Positions 1 through 13,254 of a stretch of 64,000 nucleotides of DNA are shown here, piece by piece (positions within the stretch are counted from its first letter, which is position 1; the number at the start of each line of letters is the position of its first letter). Under the pieces are notes generated by a model. That model made no database searches. It saw only the letters and a program-made list of their open reading frames with translations, and was not told the origin of the DNA. A program made the position numbers and the translations under genes. Source of the DNA: Calonectria ilicicola (taxonomy: Eukaryota; Ascomycota; Sordariomycetes; Hypocreales; Nectriaceae); NCBI GenBank assembly GCA_020809705.1, contig CP085831.1, positions 434,001-498,000 of the forward strand, in the 5' to 3' direction.

Positions 1-369
1 TTATTTATTTTTTCTTTTAAAATATAATTATTATATATAGATTATTAATTAAAATTATTTTAGATAAAGGATAACTATTTATATTTAAGTTTTAATAAAG
101 CCTAATATTCTTAATAAGATTAAATTATAAACTAAATATAATCTTCTATTTTTAAATAAATAAATAAATTAAATATTAAAATTAAAAAATTAAATAATAT
201 TTATAATACTATATTAATTATAAGTAAACTAATTAAATAGAAAAGTTACTTATTATATAATTAGTATATAATATATTCTATAATTATAGTATTAAAATAA
301 TACTAGTAAAGGCTAATTTTGGCTTTATATTAAATACTTATTAAGCCTCCTTAGAAGGCATAATTCAAG

Positions 370-915
370 CAAAAGTTATAATTAAATTAAATAATTTAAA
401 AAAATTATATAAAGAAATAAAGATAGAACTTAAGTTTGTTTATAATATAATAAAAAGATATTATAATCTAAAAAAGCTAAAAGGATTATCCTTCTTAAAA
501 GAAGATATAGTCTACCTAATAATAAAAAATCTTATAATAAAAAAATAAAATAAAAAAATTAACTTTATATAAATTAAATTATATCTAATTAAAAAAAAAA
601 TATTAAAAAATAATTATAAACTTAATCCCTAAATAATATTAAAGTTTATTTTATCTTCTATATTTTATTATTAGAACCTAGTAATAATATCTAAGTTAAT
701 ATAAAACCTAGCTATAAATTACAAATAGAAAACCTAAAAAACCAATAGGAAATTAAAAAAATCCTATAAAAAAAAAAGAAGATAGAAAATTCAAAATTAA
801 ATGGAAAGGCTATAAAGAAACAATCTAGGAATCTATTAAATATCTTATACATTGCTTAAAAATGCTAGAAGTATTTCTCTAGAATCAATACAAAGAAAAT
901 CAAGCAAACCACTCT
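370..915 (+). pseudogene. Ty3/gypsy pol relic: integrase tail and chromodomain
   Basis: Read on the plus strand with stops ignored, this stretch resembles the 3' end of a fungal Ty3/gypsy polyprotein. Around 420-540 there is an integrase C-terminal-like region, a basic segment followed by a FLKE-DIVYL-type string. Around 790-880 a chromodomain-like string appears (KWKGYKE, then IHCLKMLEVF). In-frame TAG/TAA codons sit where Trp or Gln would be expected, which fits RIP. It ends just before the LTR at 926. The piece is inactive. Confidence 0.65.
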
Positions 916-925
916 AATCAATAAC

Positions 926-1314
926 TGTTACAACCCATATCATACCCAGGGCGATCTAGGATAGCAGAATGCCACACCCTATAAGAAACCAGCTACCCTA
1001 TAATTACATACAACCAATCAAACAAGAAGCAATAAAAATAACTATCACAACAAGTGCAAAAGGTATCGCACCCAGCATACTAAGTGCACTATATGTACCA
1101 AAATAGAATAGTAGTATATAGATAGATTAGATCTTACTATAAGAAATAGAATTAATTAGTTTTTAATATAACTTGATTACCTTAATTATAATTAACTATT
1201 ACTTAATATAATACCTTTATTGCTTTATTTATTATAACATGCCTAATTATCCTATTAATAATAAACTCTTTATTTTGATTAGTTTATTAAGTTGGGAATT
1301 GACCAGACTGTTAT
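926..1314 (+). repeat. LTR-like sequence, copy 1
   Basis: It begins with TGTTACAACC directly after the chromodomain relic and ends near a TGTTATAA string. Its 3' half (about 1110-1314) is repeated in direct orientation at about 2140-2344 and in inverted orientation at about 6160-6340, with mostly C/T and G/A differences. The 5' half keeps near-normal base composition. Exact ends are uncertain because RIP has altered the TG/CA termini. Confidence 0.6.
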
Positions 1315-1941
1315 AATAATCTTATAATCCTTAAGCAATTATACCTTTAATAATACCAATATCTTAGCATACTCTTTTTCTTCTAATTTATTTAAATCCT
1401 TATAATCTTAAGAAATTATCTCTTTTATTTTTTTATATAAATAATGCTTCTAAGTGTATAAGTATTATAATTAAGCTAAAGTACTTATTAAATCTACTTT
1501 AGCCTTCTCTTTCTTTCTATTAATTTAATTCTTTTTATAAAAAATCTACTTAATTAAAAAGAAATAAGTATATAAAAATAAAAGAAGGAATATATTTATA
1601 AGCTTAAATAGAAATATTTTTAAAATTATAATTAGAATATTTATTTTTTATATAAAATTTATAATAGCTTTTTCCCTTAGCTATAATATAGAATAATTAC
1701 CTAATATAAAAATAAGTTAAATAATAAAATATTTTAAAATCAAATTTATTAATTAAATTAATAATATTCTTTTAATAAACTTTAGTTATCTTAGGATAAG
1801 ATATAATCTTAGTAATATAACCTAATATTTTATTAGTATTTAGATTATAAGAAGATAAAAAAAGGAAAAAATATATAGTAGTTATAAGTGGGGAAACTGG
1901 TCTATTTACCTAGCCTTAAGATAAGACCAATAAGAGGGGAG

Positions 1942-2344
1942 TATTATATTATAACTTAAATACTTAAAGGCAATAACTATAGGTAGAACCCTAACCAATT
2001 ATAATAAAACTACCCTAGACCTATATAACTAGCTAATAAGAGCAAAGTTAAATAAACCCTATTTAATATTATTAAAGATTACAATAAACATTATTAAACC
2101 AACTCTATTTAACCATTATAATAATAGAACCTTAAATATAGTAATATATAAATAAATTAAATCCTATTATAAGAAATAGAATTGATTAGTTTTTAATATA
2201 ACTTAATTACCTTAATTACAATTGACTATTATTTAATATAATACTTCTATTATTTTATTTACTATAATACACCTAACCATCCTGCTAACAATAAACCCTT
2301 CATTCTGATTAGTTTATTAAGTTAGGAATTAACCAGATTGTTAT
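1942..2344 (+). repeat. LTR-like sequence, copy 2, preceded by a polypurine tract
   Basis: A purine run, AAGAGGGGAG at 1932-1941, precedes the copy as a polypurine tract would precede a 3' LTR. The last about 205 bases match copy 1 in direct orientation; the 5' half does not. The DNA between the two copies (1315-1931) could be a deleted internal region of one element. The right end abuts the minus-strand reverse transcriptase relic, so one element probably inserted into another. Confidence 0.55.
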
Positions 2345-3300
2345 AATAATATATTCTAGAAATTCTACTTTTTAAATATAGAATTTACTTTTTTTAATTT
2401 AATTAGAAGTTTAATATCTTAGAGAACTTTTAAGATCTTATAAATATATTCTTTATATTCTTCTTTATTTTTAAAAAAGATAAAAATATTATTTAAATAA
2501 TAAATAATAAAAATATTTAAATATTCTTATAATATATTAATTATTATTTATTAAAATAATATTAATATATTTATAAGTTTAAAAGATATAATTAAATATT
2601 TAAATAATTTAAACTTTATTTAGAAAGTAGTTTTCTATTTATATTTTTCTTTAATATAAATAAGATTATATATTCCTTTAAGATCTAATATAATAAAAAT
2701 ATTAATTTTATAAAAGTAATCCTTTATTTTATTAATTAATAATAATAAAATACAATCTTTAATAATAATATTATTAAATTATTAATAATTTATAATAAAA
2801 TATAATTTCCTATTTTTCTTAAATATAAATATAATAAAATAATTAACTTTAAAGTTTAAAATATAAATATATTCTTTTTTAAATATATCTTAAATATATT
2901 TTTTAAAATATTAAATTTAATTTAATTAAAATTATAAATAAAATAAAATTAAATATTAAATCTATTTTTAAGGATAATTTTATAATCTTACTAATTAAAC
3001 TCAAGTAATCTAATATTTAGTTCTTTTATAAAAAGCTTTTTATAAATTTAATATTATAAAAGTATATTATATAATTTATTTATTTTTATTTTAACCTTTA
3101 TTTTTTTAAAACTTTTATTAATTTATTAAAATTATATTTTAAAATAAATAATTATTTATTATTTTTATTTTTTTTAATTATTCTTATACTTATATTTTAT
3201 TTCTTTAAGTAATAAAGATTCTTCTTTACTTATATCTTTTACTTAATTAAAATTAAAAGTTTAAAATCTCTTATTATATTTTATAAAAATATTATTAATT
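2345..3300 (-). pseudogene. Ty3/gypsy reverse transcriptase relic
   Basis: On the minus strand the frame through about 2350-2530 follows the Ty3/gypsy reverse transcriptase pattern after the catalytic box: an IFIF string, then NKEEYKEY, then a run of LIKLKK type. The catalytic Asp-Asp codons now read as Asn-Asn (G-to-A), and several Trp, Gln or Arg positions are stops. The relic is cut at 2345 by the plus-oriented LTR copy. It belongs to the minus-strand element whose LTR lies at 6160-6544. Confidence 0.65.
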
Positions 3301-3745
3301 ATATTATACTTCTTAAATATTTATATCTAGCTAGTATATTAATAGATATTAGGGTTATATTAATATAATTATAGATACTCTAAAACTAGATTATATTATC
3401 TAATATTAATAATATTAAAGATTATTTCTTAGTTTTTTTTAATAAGGACTTTTAAATAATTAATCTTTTTATCTATAATATTATTATTATAGCTAAAAGA
3501 GGTTCCTTCTATATTAATAATTTTATATAGATTAGCTTTTATTATCTATAGTAGCTAAAATTAATTAACTACTTAAGAATTGTTAGAGGTTATAATACAG
3601 TGGAAGGTAAAAAGGGATAAGCTTATATTTAAGCTTAGTAAATAAGTATATATTATATTATTATCTTTATTTTAGAGGGGCTATATGTTATATATATAGA
3701 TGAATATTTCCTTTATTAATATGTAATTTTAATTTTTTAATTTCT

Positions 3746-3975
3746 AAGTAATTATATTATAAATTAATAATTTATAAGTATTTATATTATAAATCAATAA
3801 TTTATAAGTTTTTATATTATAAATCAATAATTTATAAGTATTTATATTATAAATCAATAATTTATAAGTTTTTATATTATAAATCAATAATTTATAAGTA
3901 TTTATATTATAAATTAATGATTTATAAGCCTTTTATATTATAAATCAATGGATTTATAATCATTTATTATAAATC
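3746..3975. repeat. Tandem array of about 30-bp units inside the AT-rich block
   Basis: About seven head-to-tail units of about 30 bp, each built on TTATATTATAAATCAATAA followed by TTTATAAG. Successive units alternate between AAGTA and AAGTT, giving a 60-bp higher-order period. The last two units diverge by small insertions. Unit-to-unit identity is much higher than between the LTR copies, so the array probably expanded after RIP. Confidence 0.8.
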
Positions 3976-6159
3976 AAAATATTTGATTTTTCTACACAGT
4001 ATATATAGTATTATTAATACTATATTAGCTTATAATAATAAGAAAAAATTCAGTTATTTAATAGTTTAACTTTTATCTTTAAAAGTTTAATATTTAGAGA
4101 GTTATTTTAGCTTATTATATTTATTATTTTATAAGTTTTTATTTAACAAGAATTAATATAGTTTTATTTAGCTCTACTATCTACTATAATATTATATTAT
4201 TTCCTTTTAATTCTTACTTTTATTTTTAATTATTATTAAAATTACTTTTTAATTATAAAATATAAAACTTTTTAAAAAGTTCTTTTAATAACTCTAGAAA
4301 TTATTATTTTAACTACTTCTACTACTTTTTTATAAAAGGCTTTATTTATTTTTTAATTTTATTTAATATTAAATTATTATTTTATTTATTATATAAATAT
4401 TATATTTAAGGTCTTAATATTTATTTTAAGGTAGTTTATTATAATTAAAGAACTTAAGCTTATTTAATTCTAATATAATAAACTAATAATAAAGATTTCT
4501 TTTTATTACTTTATATTAATTAAAATATTTTTTATAAATATAATAAATAATTATATCTTTTACTTTAATAAAAAAATATATTATATATTATTTTTACTTT
4601 ATATATTAAAGATAATTATAATTATAATAACTTACCTATAAAATATTCTTATATTTTTTATATATTATATTTAATTTAAGATTATTCTTTTTATATTAAA
4701 TAAATTAAGGATTATAGTTTTTTAATTATTATTTATTTTATATAAATAGAAAGACTTTATTTCTATTTTATAAAGATTCCTTAATTTATTAAATTATTCT
4801 TTTAATATTAATTATTTATTTTTTATTTTTATTTTTATTATAAGTATAAGTATTTTATTATACTAGTGCTTTATTAGTATATATATCTAGAATAGATATA
4901 AGGATTCCTATCTTCTTGGCTTATTCTAGCCATTTATAAGGAACGTAGGACTAGCCTTCTTATTAGATTAATTATATTTTTTAAATAGCTTTATTAATTT
5001 TTTATTATAAAGTAAGTTTTATTTTATATAATTTATAATCTTTTATATATTATTTAATTATAATAATTAATTTATATTTTTTAATAATAATAAGAATAAT
5101 TTTTCTTATAATATTCTTTTTTCTTTTAATATTAAGATTTATTAAGTTTTTATAATATTAAATTATTTCTATTCTTTTAATATAGATTTAAATTAATTTT
5201 CTATTTTTAAAAAATAATATTTAAAGGATTTATATTCTTTCTTTCTATAATTAAAGTAAATAATCTTATTTTTATTATAATCTTAAATAATATTAAGTTT
5301 TATTAATTTTAAATAAGTTCTATATATAGTATTTTATTATTTATTTTAGATTTTTTTTATTTAGAATATATAAGGTTTTATTATCTTAGGTATATTCTTT
5401 ATATTAATTAAATTATCTTTTATTAATTTTAATAATATTTTTAATATATTTTAAAAGTTTTTTTAATTAATCTTTTTTATAAATTTTATCCTTAACTTTA
5501 CTTTTTAAATCTTTATAATAGAATTTTATTAATATATTATTATTTTAAGCTATTTATACTATAATTCTTTTAAATTTAATTAAATATTAATTATAAGATT
5601 TTATTTATTTAAGCTTATATAATTAATTTATAACTTATTATTTTATATTAATTATATTAAAATTATCTTTAATAATAATTTCAAAATTTTCCTAATTTTT
5701 AAAGATTTTTTAAATTTTTTAATTTATTTAATATTATTCTTATTTTTTAAATAATCTTTTATAATAAATTTAAATTATACTCTTATATTTTTTTAAAAAA
5801 GGGTTTTAATATATAATACTTAGGCTTTAGAAGTTATAAATTAGATTAAAAAAAGCAAAAGTATCTTTTTATTTAGATAAGGAAGGGGACTATATTAGCG
5901 GCTTTTTCTAGAAAGGGTTCTAAGATTAAAGATCTTAGAATTTTATTAATATTTTTACTTTTATTCTCTTTAATTATAATAGTTCTAGCTTCTTTTACTT
6001 TAAATTAAACTTATATATTTATAAATTTTTTTAATTTATTATAATTCTATAATTAATTTAATATTATTAAAAGAAGTAATAATAATAAGATTTTTTTAAA
6101 TATTATTATTACTTAATTATTAATATAAATAATTAATTAAATAAAAGCTTTTAATATAT

Positions 6160-6544
6160 AATAATCTAATTAATTTTTAATTTAATAAATCAATTAAAAT
6201 AAAGGATTTATTATTAATAAAATAATTAAGTATATTAAAGTAAATAAAGTAATAAAAGTATTATATTAGGTAATAATCAATTATAATTAAAGTAATCAAA
6301 TTATATTAAAAACTAATTAAGACTATCCTTTATAGTTGGCTTTAATCCATCTATATACTTCTAAGCTTAATATATAATCACTAGGTATTACAGTAATTAT
6401 TCTAGTAATTATAATAATAATTATAATAATTATATCTTAATTATAATAATAATTATATATATATAATAATCATAGTCTAGGGTAGGTGGGTCTATCCTTA
6501 TTCTGCCGAGTCTGACCGCCCTCATTGTGGCATAGGTTATAACA
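6160..6544 (-). repeat. LTR-like sequence, inverted copy
   Basis: The reverse complement starts TGTTATAACC at 6544, passes through a non-RIPed island, and its inner 180 bases match the 3' halves of the copies at 926-1314 and 1942-2344. It is in the right orientation to be the 5' LTR of the minus-strand element carrying the reverse transcriptase relic at 2345-3300. Gag-like DNA would lie between them, but none can be identified with confidence. Confidence 0.6.
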
Positions 6545-8083
6545 TTAGGCTATTAAGTTATTTGTTAGAAAGAAGCTTTTTAATTATAATTATAATTTTA
6601 TTAATTATATTATTATATTAAAATATTAAAAAAGAGTTTTTATAAGATTTAAAAATAATATAATATTTTTATAAAATTTAGGGTTATAATTTATAATTAT
6701 TCTTTTTATAATATAATGCTAGGCTAGTAAGAAAGTTTATTATATTATTTAATTTAATATATATAATTTTATATATTATTATTACTATAAAAAGCTTATT
6801 AGCTAATCTTTCATTAAATAATTAATTAATTAATTAAAAAATAAAAATAATTACTTTTTTACTAATCTTTATAATAATAATAATTATATTTTCTACCTCT
6901 TTATTACTTCTAAAAGCAAGATCAAGCTATATACTTAATATTATAATATTCTTATTTATAATAGTATATATAAAATAAACTAATTTAATATATTATTTTT
7001 TAATATATATAGAATAATTTTATTAAAGTAGATTTTTTATATTATAATTACCTTCCTTAATAATAAGACTAAGATCTAATATTTATAAGTCTTATATTAA
7101 TTTATTAAATTAATAAGAAAATTTAATATCCTAGCCCTATAAGCTATTATAATTGATTGGGAGCTTGCCTTTATAAGGGCTATAATGAAATATTCTCTTA
7201 TTAATGCTATACTTTACTTTCTATATTATTAATATATTAATAAGAATATTCTAGCTAAATATAAGTAATATTTTCCTAAGGTAATTAAGGATCTAGAGAC
7301 TAAAGCTATATAACAAGCCCTAACCTTTTAAAAGTTCCTCCAAGCTTAAAATAAAATTATAAATAATAATATAATTATTAAATTTACCTTAAATTTAATA
7401 TTTTTTAAAGATAATAATTATTTATTTCAGGCTATTATATATACTCTTAATATATAGATTAATTTATAAAAAGAAAAAATAGTTTATTATTATATTAATT
7501 AATATTATTATTTTAATTACTTTATAATTTTAATTATTAAATTACTTTATATTATTATTAAAAAGATTATTTTATATAATATAAATAATTTTATTATTAT
7601 TTTTATAAAATTAAAGATATTTTAAATTAATTAAATAATAGATATTTAAGATCTTTAGGCTTAAAGATAATATAAAATATTAATTTTCTTAATATAATCT
7701 TTATATACCTTTATATAGGATTATATTTCCTTTATTATAATAAATCTTATTAATATTAAAAAGAAGATTATTAAATAAAAAATATATAGATTAAAGTAGC
7801 TATACTTTAATTACTTTATCTCTATTATATATAATATTTTATATTATTATATAATTTAAAAGCAATTAAAAGATAATAAGCTAATTTAGTTTTATAAGGT
7901 TGATTCTTTTTAATATTAAAATAAGGTATTAGTATAAGCAGATATATCTACTTTAAAAAGTCCTTTTAATTCTTTAATTATTAATAAAAAAGCTAATTAA
8001 AAAGAAATCTTAGGCTTAAGAAAAGTACTAGTATTAATAGCTTAAGATATAACCTTATTTTATTTAAGAGAATTAAAGCCTTT

Positions 8084-8230
8084 TGTTACGACCTGTGCAA
8101 CCAGGCGCACGAGACCCTATTTAATAGCTGTTATCCGTACCTGTAATTGCAAGCATTGCGATTATTGACTTATCTTTTGGCCTGACGGGCTAATTGACGT
8201 AATGGGAAGTACGGATCCTTACACCTTTAA
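8084..8230 (+). repeat. LTR-like fragment
   Basis: An island of near-normal composition begins TGTTACGACC, nearly the same 10-mer that starts the LTR copy at 926. Only about 145 bases are distinct before AT-rich DNA resumes. It may be the 5' part of another LTR. A partner copy was not found in the window. Confidence 0.4.
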
Positions 8231-9081
8231 ATAGGCTAAAATAATTATATTTAATAAAAATACTAGACTTTTACCCTCACTAATATTATAATTACTATTA
8301 TTATTAATTCTAATAATAATAAAAATAATTAAAATATTATTTATAATATTAAGGCTTTAATATTTTAAATTAGGTAATTTATATAAGCTTAGAATTATAA
8401 TATTAAGATTATATTAATAAATTTAAATTTAATTTAAAAATATTTATAATAATAATAATAATAATAATATAAATATATTAAATAATAATAAAAATAAATA
8501 AAATAATAATAAAATTAATTTTAATAAGATAAAATAATTAATATAAGAGTTAAAGATATTATAATATTAATTAGAAAATAATAATAAAAAAATTTATAAT
8601 TATATTAAAATTATTAACTTATAAGCAAATTACAAATAACTTCATATAATATCATTAATTTTAATATTAAAAAAAATAACATTTAATAATATAAAGATAT
8701 TAGATTACTAGAAAAGTGGTTAGTTTAGCTGTAAAACGCCGGTCTCGGAGGTGGTAGCTAGTCGTGGCGAAGTCAGCCACAATTGAGGATGCTCATTACA
8801 CAAAGTGGGATGCTAATTACACAGTTCCTTAAGAAATGAACCACCCTCATCCTCCAGGCATTTGATAATTACATGGCCAAAATGAGCACATGTTGCAACC
8901 CAAAACAAACAATTATTACACTTTACGAGATCCCCATCAACAAAGCCAATCGCACAGACGTGCATGCTTGTTCCCAAGGATCAAGTCCGTACAGTATTTC
9001 CCGGACAATAGAACGACACGTGAACATTACCCCCAACCACAGGGACGATCCTTTGAAGAAAAAAAAGAAATGAAAAAGGAA

Positions 9082-10526
9082 TTAGGATGGCCGTGGCCTT
9101 GAAAGCTCCTCGTCCGAATATTGGAAGCTAACAGATGTCGCTGGCCGTTCTATGGATTGCATTTCCATATCAACCGTAACGTAGATCCGTCGCTTCGATG
9201 AAGCATCGTCAAGCTGCTCCCAGTCGCCGTCCCCTTCAGGCCTGTCGGTAGTAGTCCCCGTCTTCGACCCCCGAAAGCGTTGCGCCCGGGATTCCGGGTC
9301 GATGACGCTGGTGACACCGATAGTATTTGCGCCGGTGAACGGAGCGTTGCCCCCAGTGGAATGACCATGGGAAGAATCAAAGTTGACCCAGTTTTTCAAT
9401 AGTCTTCGTAGTGACGGCAAGGAGCCGGCGATAATACCAGTTCCGGCTTCGATAATGCACCAAAGGGCGACATTTCCAATATTATCTAAGCGTTTGTTAG
9501 ATGGACGATTGAATTGGTAATCAGGAGTCAAACTTGCACAAGTAATTATTAGGATTAAGGTAACCCGCAATGTATGGAAATCTTATAATGGTTGAAATGG
9601 ACGCCCTGTTTGCAGATTTAGCATCACCCTCCTGATATTCAAAGTGAGCACCGCCTCCAATAAGATATACATACGTCGCGCCCAATGCAAGGATAATACT
9701 AATTAAAATCTTGGTAGCTCTCTTCATTTGTGCTTTGTAAAGCATGAATCCGGGTAGTATCGCACACACCAGGTCAGTGATGACCGACCCAGCCGATACA
9801 AGATAACTCAGATTCGTAATGACGGATGGCGATGCGCATGTTCCTGCCGACGAATCCCAACTCGCACTAATCGGCTTGCATATTGCTAGGAGTCCGATAA
9901 TGACGATGAGTGTCGATATACACGAGGTAACCAGAGTTATCCAGGTAATGATGCGATGTGACCGTATAACAGCGATTCGAAGAAGTGTGACACAGATGGA
10001 GGCTTTGATAAAAACGAGGGCGCAGCAGTAAAACATTTGAAATAGCCAGAGAAACTAGAACAGGCTTAGATGAGCTAGAAATGAATGGGACCAGATTTTG
10101 GGCTTGTTCTTACAATGTGACCTCTTCTTGTTATTTTGGCGTTCATATACTCGTCACGAGTGCCCATGCCGACATACGCGCTTTGACATGAGATACCGAT
10201 GAGACAGCTATAGAGGACCTGCTCGGAGATGAATTTAGCCATCAGTGCCGGTTTAGTAGAAGAGGAGGAGGAGAGGGGGAGAGGGACCAAGGCCGAAGAA
10301 CACTCACCCAGCCGAACAACATGAGACCGTCATCCATGCCAAACACACGATGCTTAGCTCTCACCCAGCATGGAAGGCTCATAATCACCAAAGATAAGAT
10401 ACCAAAGGTGATGGAAGCGGCTAAAAGGGCGAGCGCAAGACCCCTGGGCTCGAGCGTAGTAGCATCTGGGTCGACTGCCATCCTGGATGTGTGCTTCTGC
10501 CGGCGTTTGTCTGTTGTCTCGCACAA
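9082..10526 (-). CDS. Fungal rhodopsin-like (PTH11/SAT4-type) seven-helix membrane protein
   Basis: Five exons: 10526-10308, 10218-10114, 10054-9675, 9605-9565, 9485-9082. Phases close to give 382 residues. Introns are 59-89 bp; four have clear donors (GTGAGT, GTAAGA, GTATGT, and a weaker GTTACC). Exon 1 has a first helix followed by FGMDDGLMLFGW, the family signature. Later helices include IASLICVTLLRI-like and ILALGA segments. The last exon opens with the ALWCIIEAGTGIIAGSLPSL block typical of the family's final helix, then a hydrophilic Ser/Thr/Arg-rich tail of about 90 residues. Members are plasma-membrane proteins, some being PTH11-like receptors; the ligand is unknown. The gene lies next to the AT-rich block but shows no RIP damage. 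Confidence 0.85.
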
Positions 10527-10679
10527 ATGGGTTAGATTTGGAATGCAGAAATGTCAGTGGGGCATTCTATATACGCCTGGATCGACCGCGGAATCGGAAA
10601 GGTGGAATTCGATGTGCTGTTTAGCAGATTCCCATGTCCCCATGGCCTCATCCTGGCCCTGACTGAGATCTGCGGACAA

Positions 10680-11090
10680 TGCATTTCGGCACCACGAGTC
10701 ATCTGAAACAACGGCTACGCGATGAGATTCTCTCCGATTCCCAGTCTTGGGCCTGGGTCAGCCCCTTGACGACAACATAGCCGGGCGTGCCTGTCGAGTT
10801 GGTGGAATCGAGGACAATGTATCGGCGTACCGTCTTCGTTCTGCCACCTTGGTATCAAGTTATTACCTCGCTTGCCCTTGCCGAAACGCCTCGATGACAT
10901 ACTCAGGGTCAGACGAGCGTGGACGTGGGCGCCACCGGGAGGTCGCATTTGGTGTTTGGCGTCCGCCCTTCTCACAATTCCGCCGAAACCCCATGATTGC
11001 ACGACCCAACGAACCGTTCCAGACGTGAATACGTGAGGGGCCCCTGTCGTCTCATACGTCACAATCAGTTGAAGCGTGTTGTGGCGGCAA
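10680..11090 (-). other. Possible decayed gene
   Basis: On the minus strand, protein-like strings occur in shifted frames: a 115-codon frame at 11062-10715, and in neighbouring frames SDPEYVIEAFRQGQAR near 10880-10920 and RYIVLDSTNSTGTPGYVVVK near 10770-10830. The second string is followed by a stop. This could be two exons of an unrecognised gene or a relic. No family is assigned. Confidence 0.25.
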
Positions 11091-13254
11091 TGCAGTGATG
11101 TATGAAGAGGGGGATGGATTGGGCGACCGTCAGCTTTATGGCGTTGAGCTAATGCCAGGCTTGCGTGTACGTGGCCCAGAACATATGGCGCACCGTCAGA
11201 GGAAAGAGGCGTGCATTGTCTTAGTTAGCTTCCCCCACCCACCAAATTTTGGCAAGGCACAGAAATCAGTATTCTGTCAGTGTCTGTCAGTATCTATATT
11301 GGCCACCCTACACCAGCGCCCAAAGAATACGACATATCAGCACCTCGGCAAAGTTAATCCATACCTGCATGCATTGGCTAAAAAATATCTAGGCTTTGCG
11401 TAAAATATTCTTGATAGATTTTTAATGATATTTATAATAGTAATTTAAATAACTCCCTTCGGGGTCCTCCAAGGATACCTAAAGGGACAGGCAGTAGAAG
11501 CAACAAAAAAGACCAATTACCGCTGTATATTTTCTTTATTGTTAGTGATTGTGGTAGCTTTCGCTTATGGACCACTACGTGCTTGCACACTTCTATACAG
11601 ATTTGGTTAAATGTACTTTAGCACCCGATGCCCAATATTGTACCTAACCTGTTCTGGTATTCATTTGACTTAGTCGTAGCGTTCACTATCCCCTTTGGTA
11701 TATTGAGCTCCGAAGCCCCCCAGCGGTCCCTGCAACCTATGCAACCAATCATTGCAGCCCAAGGACCATCACCAGACTGGGAAATGGCTGCCCACCATCT
11801 CTTCGCTGTTAGCTTCGACGCTAAGTCAAAGTAGTAACGAGAGGTCGGATAGCCTTCCGGTCTGCCTACCTACATCGTACCAGGGCGTAAATCCGACTTA
11901 CCCGGACCAGTCACGTTCGAGATCCGCGATGTACCTTGTTTTGTATGTATTCCTTCTGCATTAATCACGGCCTGCCGTCAAGCCGACATTGAAGCTAGCA
12001 ACTTTTCAGGGAACCTCTCAAGGAGCCTTTGCCCAAGCTTCTTAACTGATTCTTGTACAGTGTATCAATTTCGTCGACAAGAAACAAGTCCTTCTGGGGT
12101 GACCCTAGCGGCCTCTCAGGCCACGCAAATGGCCTAGTCGAGGTCTGCTATCGATCTAGTCCCTGAGTATGTTGTCTTTGAGTTAGACTGCAAGTGTATC
12201 CTGGCTTAAATAGTGTTGCGAATGTCCACTAATTGCTTGGCTTAGGAGTGGTGTCGTTGGGGATTTAGGATTTACAAAGATTAGCACAGCCTACTGACCC
12301 GCTACATACCGCGTCATTGCAAACCTCTCTCATCCATTTGCTGGTCTAATCTCTCAGCGCTTCCCCGAGCATCGCATTTGCTTCTCGTGAATCGTTATAT
12401 ACTTATCATTCTTACCAAGTCAATTTGCCCGCCAATATCATGCCCTAGACATTGAGCCAGTAAATTGTCCTATCGTCGCCCACAGATTCTTCGTTTTCGC
12501 GCGCCACCACTAAATCAGCATTGCATAATAACAAGCAACATTCGCACAATAGCGTCTAATCACAGATATTTTTGGGCCAGTCTCTAAAGTGGTCAAGGTT
12601 GATCAAATCGCTAAAAGCAGGATATCAAATGTTATTATGCTTGCACCATCATTACAGTTAGGCATGAGCCCGATTCGATTCCTTCGCCGCATCATTAGCC
12701 TTGACACCTTACAACCAGGCGTCCTAGTCTCAACGGCGCCCCCAAAGCCTCGGCCACTCTCAGAGGTCCATAGTCCAACTCCAACCCAAGATCAACTCGT
12801 CACTGAGATGCTCTAGCTGACCAATACTCATTAGAATGCAGATTCGGAAGCCGTGTACCCGCGATCGATGAGCCGGGTTCTCAGGCGAAATAGACCATAA
12901 TTTTGGCTAAATTGTATTCAGATGTGCATTCGCTGGCCCCGAAGAAACATCCGAAGGCAAATCCCAAACAAATGGCCTAGAATCGGTCATGTACGTCATC
13001 CTCGCAGACTCGTCTGTGCTTCGATGATGTATGACCAACAAATGGACCAAAGCAACAGTGGGCCAAAGGCAGCGGTGGGATCTGCCCGGTGCTTGCTGTC
13101 GATGGTCGAACCAGTGAGTTCCCTCATGGGTAATCGAGCCAGGATGGAAATATCGTAGAATGGTAATTCGATCCTAGCATCATCGAGCATCCATAGGCCC
13201 CTACGTACATAACGCTTGTGTTGGCAAAGATCCTTATGGTTCTTCTAACTTCTC
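11091..13254. other. Gene-poor stretch
   Basis: Only short frames (under 110 codons) are present, without convincing splice sites or family motifs. A short AT-rich patch lies at 11400-11460. Frames around 12590-12816 and 12922-13158 look slightly coding-like and may be upstream remains of the relic at 13255-13767, but this cannot be shown from sequence alone. Confidence 0.5.

Larger units (their letters stand above)
1..8700. repeat. AT-rich, RIP-mutated retrotransposon block
   Basis: The block is overwhelmingly A+T, has no open frame of even 60 codons, and ends abruptly near 8,700, where ordinary composition begins. Recognisable retroelement pieces survive but are full of TAA/TAG stops, as expected from C-to-T change on both strands (repeat-induced point mutation, RIP). 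Short islands of normal composition remain near 926-1100, 6480-6545 and 8084-8225; two coincide with LTR starts. Several elements are nested in opposite orientations. The RIP reading is an inference from base pattern and stop-codon type. Confidence 0.9.

Noticed and set aside
3746..3975. CRISPR-like regular repeat array
   Set aside because: Units are contiguous with no unique spacers, and the organism is a fungus; it is a plain tandem repeat.
8715..8750. tRNA-like string (TAGTTTAGCTGTAAAAC...GGTCTC)
   Set aside because: It resembles the 5' half of a tRNA, but no matching anticodon stem, B box or acceptor stem follows.
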